Origin: DATFVA01 sp963745945 | GTDB taxonomy: Bacteria; Bacteroidota; Ignavibacteria; Ignavibacteriales; Ignavibacteriaceae | Reading direction: 5' to 3' | Length of the DNA stretch: 64,000 nucleotides | Assembly (NCBI GenBank): GCA_963745945.1 | Contig: CAVUZG010000004.1 | Coordinates: 620,001-684,000 of the forward strand | Shown: positions 61,226-64,000 of the stretch, one piece after another | Numbering within the stretch: the stretch's first letter is position 1 | How the letters are laid out: every line of letters begins with the position of its first letter | Notes under the pieces: model-generated | Told to the model about the DNA's origin: nothing | Database searches by the model: none | What the model saw: only the letters and a program-made list of their open reading frames with translations | Program-made: the position numbers and the translations under genes

Positions 61226-62348
61226 TTAATTCTCCTGATATTTTATTTTCTTGGTTAAGGTTATTTGAAGTTGCTTCCTTGTTGAATTCCTTAATAGCTG
61301 CAGTACCGGTTGGATGTCCGTATGAATTCATCATTTTGTAATGAATCAGGTATTCCTTTTTGCTGATGTTGTTATCCCAATGTCCGCTTAGCATTCCGTA
61401 GCCTGTTACCAGCATAAAGATTGAAACTACTCCAATTGCTACATATTTTTTATTCACTTTTTTGTTTTCAGGCAGAATTGATTTCAGATCGAGAGTGTTT
61501 TCCACTGGACAGATATCTACACAACTCAGACAGGTGTTGCACTCATCGGAAATCACAGTTTTTACTTTATCTACTTTTATGTATGAAGAACAGGCTTTTG
61601 CACACAATCCACAGTCAATACAGCTTACAGGATTTCTTTTAATTTTATTTGGGCTTAGAAATGACACTATACCGAGCAGAGCCCCATAAGGACAAAGAAA
61701 TCTGCACCAGAAATTCCTGATGAATATTGAAAGGATAAAAAGTCCGGCTAAAATAATTAGAGCAGTCTGAGAAATATCCGCAAAGAAATAATACATTTTC
61801 AAATCTGCCACAATATTATAAGGACTATCGAGGAAGGCCTGTATAGCTATTGTAGTCATCAAAAAGAAAACCGAATAAAGTAAAAATCCAAGTAATAAAT
61901 ATTTAATACTTCTTAGCGGATAATCAATCCAACGTGGTAAATGAATTCTTCTTTTAAAAATCTTCTTAAGCAACTTTTCACCAAAATCACCTACCAGCTC
62001 CGAGATAAATCCGACTGGGCATAACCAGCTGCAAAAAGCCTTCCCAAAAACAAACGAGACAAGAATTATTGCCAGAAATATGAATAAGCCGGCCGGGTGA
62101 GCGTAATGAATTTCTCCGGTTGTAATAAAAAGATAAAAACTCATGAATGAACTGATTGGGAGAAAACCATCCACCCCGGAAGGTCTATGAAAAAAAGCTG
62201 CTGTCCCACCGGTTTCCAGGTATCTGTTAAAAAGGTAAAATTCAATTCCGATCCAAACACAAAGAAGTGCAAAAGCACTTTGTATGATGAATCTGTAATT
62301 CTGAATCGGCTTTTCTTTATTTCGAGTAATTTTAGTTTTTATTTCCAT
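61191..62348 (-). CDS. NapH/CcoG-like membrane polyferredoxin
   Basis: This 385-residue protein has about five membrane helices and two CxxxCP motifs typical of NapH/NosR/CcoG proteins (FCSWLCPVG, WCRFLCPYG). Two [4Fe-4S] ferredoxin motifs follow (CIDCGLCAKAC, CNTCLSCVDICP), and a C-terminal single helix. It probably moves electrons between the quinol pool and an acceptor at the inner membrane. No nap, nos or cco genes are in the window; the neighbours (RIC, globin, Rrf2) suggest that it feeds NO detoxification or cluster repair. Confidence 0.85.
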   Translation of the reverse strand: MEIKTKITRNKEKPIQNYRFIIQSAFALLCVWIGIEFYLFNRYLETGGTAAFFHRPSGVDGFLPISSFMSFYLFITTGEIHYAHPAGLFIFLAIILVSFVFGKAFCSWLCPVGFISELVGDFGEKLLKKIFKRRIHLPRWIDYPLRSIKYLLLGFLLYSVFFLMTTIAIQAFLDSPYNIVADLKMYYFFADISQTALIILAGLFILSIFIRNFWCRFLCPYGALLGIVSFLSPNKIKRNPVSCIDCGLCAKACSSYIKVDKVKTVISDECNTCLSCVDICPVENTLDLKSILPENKKVNKKYVAIGVVSIFMLVTGYGMLSGHWDNNISKKEYLIHYKMMNSYGHPTGTAAIKEFNKEATSNNLNQENKISGELNGTEQKKIPFK

Positions 62349-62386
62349 TTTCGGATATATAAGTCTGATTTAATAACAAAAAAATT

Positions 62387-62818
62387 TTAGAGATTGCTGA
62401 CTTTTCTCAATGTGCTTTCTTTAAAGTGATCAATAGTTTCATCATTAAGCATATTATAAGTCATTGTTCTGAGTTCACCCCACTTTGTATGAAGCGGGCA
62501 TGGATTTTCCGGGTTACATTTTGGAAACCCAAGCACGCAGCTATTAAACATTTCTAATCCATCAATGGCAGCAACAATATCAATCAACCTAATTTTTGTT
62601 GGATCTTTGGAAAGGAAGAAACCGCCCGACTTACCTTTCTTCGAATCAACAATTCCGCTTTCTGTTAGCTTCTGTAAAATTTTGGAGATGAATTCTTTTG
62701 GTATGTTTAATTTTTTTGATATTTCATCAGAAGTAATCACCTCTCCCCTTTGCTGAGCAGCGAGAAAAAGGACTGCCTGTAATCCATATTCACACTTTTT
62801 TGAAAAAATAACTGTCAT
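62387..62818 (-). CDS. Rrf2-family transcriptional regulator (NsrR/IscR-like)
   Basis: This 143-residue protein has a winged-helix N-terminus (YGLQAVLFLA, SDEISKKLNIPKEFISKILQKL, GKSGGFFL). It has three cysteines, C94, C101 and C107, with H110 two residues after the last (CPLH), the pattern of an Fe-S cluster sensor. NsrR responds to NO, IscR to cluster status; downstream genes for RIC and a globin favour NO sensing. It is the first gene of the operon. A palindrome overlapping its -7 box suggests autorepression. Confidence 0.9.
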   Translation of the reverse strand: MTVIFSKKCEYGLQAVLFLAAQQRGEVITSDEISKKLNIPKEFISKILQKLTESGIVDSKKGKSGGFFLSKDPTKIRLIDIVAAIDGLEMFNSCVLGFPKCNPENPCPLHTKWGELRTMTYNMLNDETIDHFKESTLRKVSNL

Positions 62819-62824
62819 TTTATA

Positions 62825-62848
62825 TAATCAGATTAAATTGTCTGATTA
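62825..62848. promoter_or_regulatory. Candidate Rrf2/NsrR operator
   Basis: Perfect inverted repeat TAATCAGA-N8-TCTGATTA, 7 bases before the regulator's ATG. It overlaps the predicted -7 box (62847-62854) and the likely transcription start, so a bound repressor would block initiation. A single TCTGATT half-site occurs at 62364-62370, upstream of the polyferredoxin gene. Confidence 0.55.
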
Positions 62849-62877
62849 AAAATAAGGACAAATAATTAATTAATCAA
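62847..62877 (-). promoter_or_regulatory. Predicted promoter of the nitrosative-stress operon
   Basis: On the minus strand: TTG (62877-62875), 20 bases, TATTTTTA (62854-62847), one base off TAnnTTTG and at the same spacing as the other promoters in this window. Confidence 0.4.
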
Positions 62878-62919
62878 ATAAATAAAGAATTTTTTTCTGG
62901 AAGTTGATCTTTAGAAACG

Positions 62920-63885
62920 CTACCCTGTTTCAGGAATTTTAATAAAATTACGCTCGTAGTACAAATGACCGATTTCTGCCCCAATAATAAAAACAACGGA
63001 AGAGTAATAAATCCAAAATGCTACTACAACAACTAAAGCATATGCGCCATAAATTCTGTTAAAAGCAGCAAAGTTATACAAGTAATAACCAAATAATTGT
63101 TTTGCAGCTTCCCATAAAACTGCCGCCCAGAGTGCACTCATTAGCGTGGCTTTTCTACCAAGTTTTCTGAGTGGGACAGTAACATAGAGAACGGTAAAAA
63201 CAATAAAGATTAATAGGAGGGATAAGAGAGAAAAAATAACGTGACTAAAAATTCCATTAGAGAGAAACTCGAACGTATTGTATTCCCCTGCTTTCTGTCT
63301 TAATAAATCAATTGTGGGCATACTTATGGTTGTAATGAAAAATATTATTATCACCATGAATACGAGCGCAAAGTCTCTAAGCTTGGCAATAAATATATTT
63401 ACATCTATTTCTACTCCATAAACTTTATTGAGTATTGTTCTCATACTGCTGAACAAACTGCTTGCAGCAAAAAGTAAACCAAATCCACCTATTATACCCG
63501 CTATGTTTCGATAAGCTATAACTTCATTTATCCTGTTAAAAATTATTTTTTTAACAAACTCAGAATAACGTGAATAAGGGATTATAGTTTCAATTAATGT
63601 ATTTATCTGGAACTGAACGTAGGTTGAATCAAGCAGGTTACCAAGAACAGCGAAAATAATCAGAACGAAAGGAATTATACAAATGAAAATTGAAAAGGCC
63701 AGACCGCCTGCAAAAAGGAATACATGATGTTCATCAATCCTTTTCACCAGACCATTGTAATAATATATAACAAATGATTTTATCTTAGAATAACTTGGGG
63801 TGAGGTGAAGAACAAAACGAAGTTTTCTGAATTTACTATATAAATCAGATTTTTTTATTCTGGATTTTATTTTTGATTTAACCAT
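62920..63885 (-). CDS. YihY/BrkB-family membrane protein
   Basis: This 321-residue protein has six predicted membrane segments and the YihY family core: FAGGLAFSIFICIIPFVLIIFA and WAAVLWEAAKQLFGYYLYNF, with NRIYGAYALVVVVAFWIYYSS near the end. The family was once called ribonuclease BN, which is wrong for these proteins; function is not established. The start overlaps the stop of the upstream gene (63878) by a few bases. Confidence 0.88.
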   Translation of the reverse strand: MVKSKIKSRIKKSDLYSKFRKLRFVLHLTPSYSKIKSFVIYYYNGLVKRIDEHHVFLFAGGLAFSIFICIIPFVLIIFAVLGNLLDSTYVQFQINTLIETIIPYSRYSEFVKKIIFNRINEVIAYRNIAGIIGGFGLLFAASSLFSSMRTILNKVYGVEIDVNIFIAKLRDFALVFMVIIIFFITTISMPTIDLLRQKAGEYNTFEFLSNGIFSHVIFSLLSLLLIFIVFTVLYVTVPLRKLGRKATLMSALWAAVLWEAAKQLFGYYLYNFAAFNRIYGAYALVVVVAFWIYYSSVVFIIGAEIGHLYYERNFIKIPETG

Positions 63886-64000
63886 TCATTATTCCGGAAA
63901 TAGTATTGTAATAAATATCGGCTAATTTATTAACGCCTATTTCCATTGTTTCGTTTACTTTAAATGAATCTCCCCCGGTTCTACCCAGTAAATTAAAGTA
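63878..64000 (-). CDS. C-terminal end of a gene cut by the window edge (possibly purL)
   Basis: Forty codons are visible on the minus strand, ending in NKLADIYYNTISGIMNG and a TAA at 63878-63880 that overlaps the next gene's start. The segment LLGRTGGDSF and the final helix resemble the end of phosphoribosylformylglycinamidine synthase II (PurL), but too little is present to be sure. It is probably cotranscribed with the BrkB-family gene. Confidence 0.4.
   Translation of the reverse strand, partial: YFNLLGRTGGDSFKVNETMEIGVNKLADIYYNTISGIMNG

Overview
The window looks like chromosome from a member of the class Ignavibacteria (Bacteroidota/Chlorobi group). The DNA is AT-rich. Two secreted proteins and one gene remnant end in type IX secretion (T9SS) sorting domains, two of them with the FNPTTTI motif typical of that class. 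Two TonB-dependent receptors carry an N-terminal carboxypeptidase-regulatory-like domain. At least four genes have a Bacteroidota-type promoter, TTG-N20-TAnnTTTG. I saw no tRNA, rRNA, CRISPR array, prophage or origin.

Layout. 0-6 kb (minus strand): fatty acid hydroxylase, stand-alone receiver domain, GH9 glycosidase, two KaiC-like ATPase paralogues and a TPR protein cut by the window edge. 6-12 kb: an NSS transporter with a 40-residue partner subunit, a PPi-type phosphofructokinase and a UvrD/PcrA helicase. 12-17 kb: TonB receptor, frameshifted DUF4249 lipoprotein, PEGA/propeller lipoprotein, then ferritin. 17-22 kb: respiratory complex I genes nuoABCD-EF, with an S23-type four-helix-bundle gene inserted between nuoD and nuoE. 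22-29 kb: FN3 lipoprotein, outer-membrane barrel candidate, RsbW-like kinase, two divergent malate dehydrogenases, an IS3-family remnant, and rplU-rpmA. 29-39 kb: PhoR/PhoB-like pair, Gfo/Idh/MocA oxidoreductase, frameshifted dxs, xseB, xseA, a TonB receptor and a hypothetical protein. 39-44 kb: sulfur amino acid genes (two Cys/Met PLP enzymes and cystathionine beta-synthase), interrupted by a second, broken S23 gene and by an empty inverted-repeat site. 44-55 kb: MarC, an APC transporter fused to two USP domains, fmt-def, an M29-like aminopeptidase, MFS and OPT transporters and a TIGR02757 protein. 55-60 kb: a 14-repeat Ycf48-like T9SS protein and a frameshifted sialidase-like T9SS protein. 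60-64 kb: a nitrosative-stress operon (Rrf2 regulator, polyferredoxin, RIC/ScdA, group III truncated haemoglobin), a BrkB-family protein and the end of a gene that may be purL.

The most unusual structure is a family of short tandem repeats around the S23 genes. Both S23 genes sit between arrays of 6- or 7-bp units that point in opposite directions on the two sides. The arrays lie 16 bases from the start codon and against the stop codon at both loci. A third site (40574-40629) has the same inverted arrays with 8-bp units and no gene. This could be an undescribed small mobile or repeat-associated cassette.

Three genes (the DUF4249 gene, dxs and the sialidase-like gene) each carry one apparent extra base. 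This may be sequencing or assembly error, so the coding status of those genes should be read with care.
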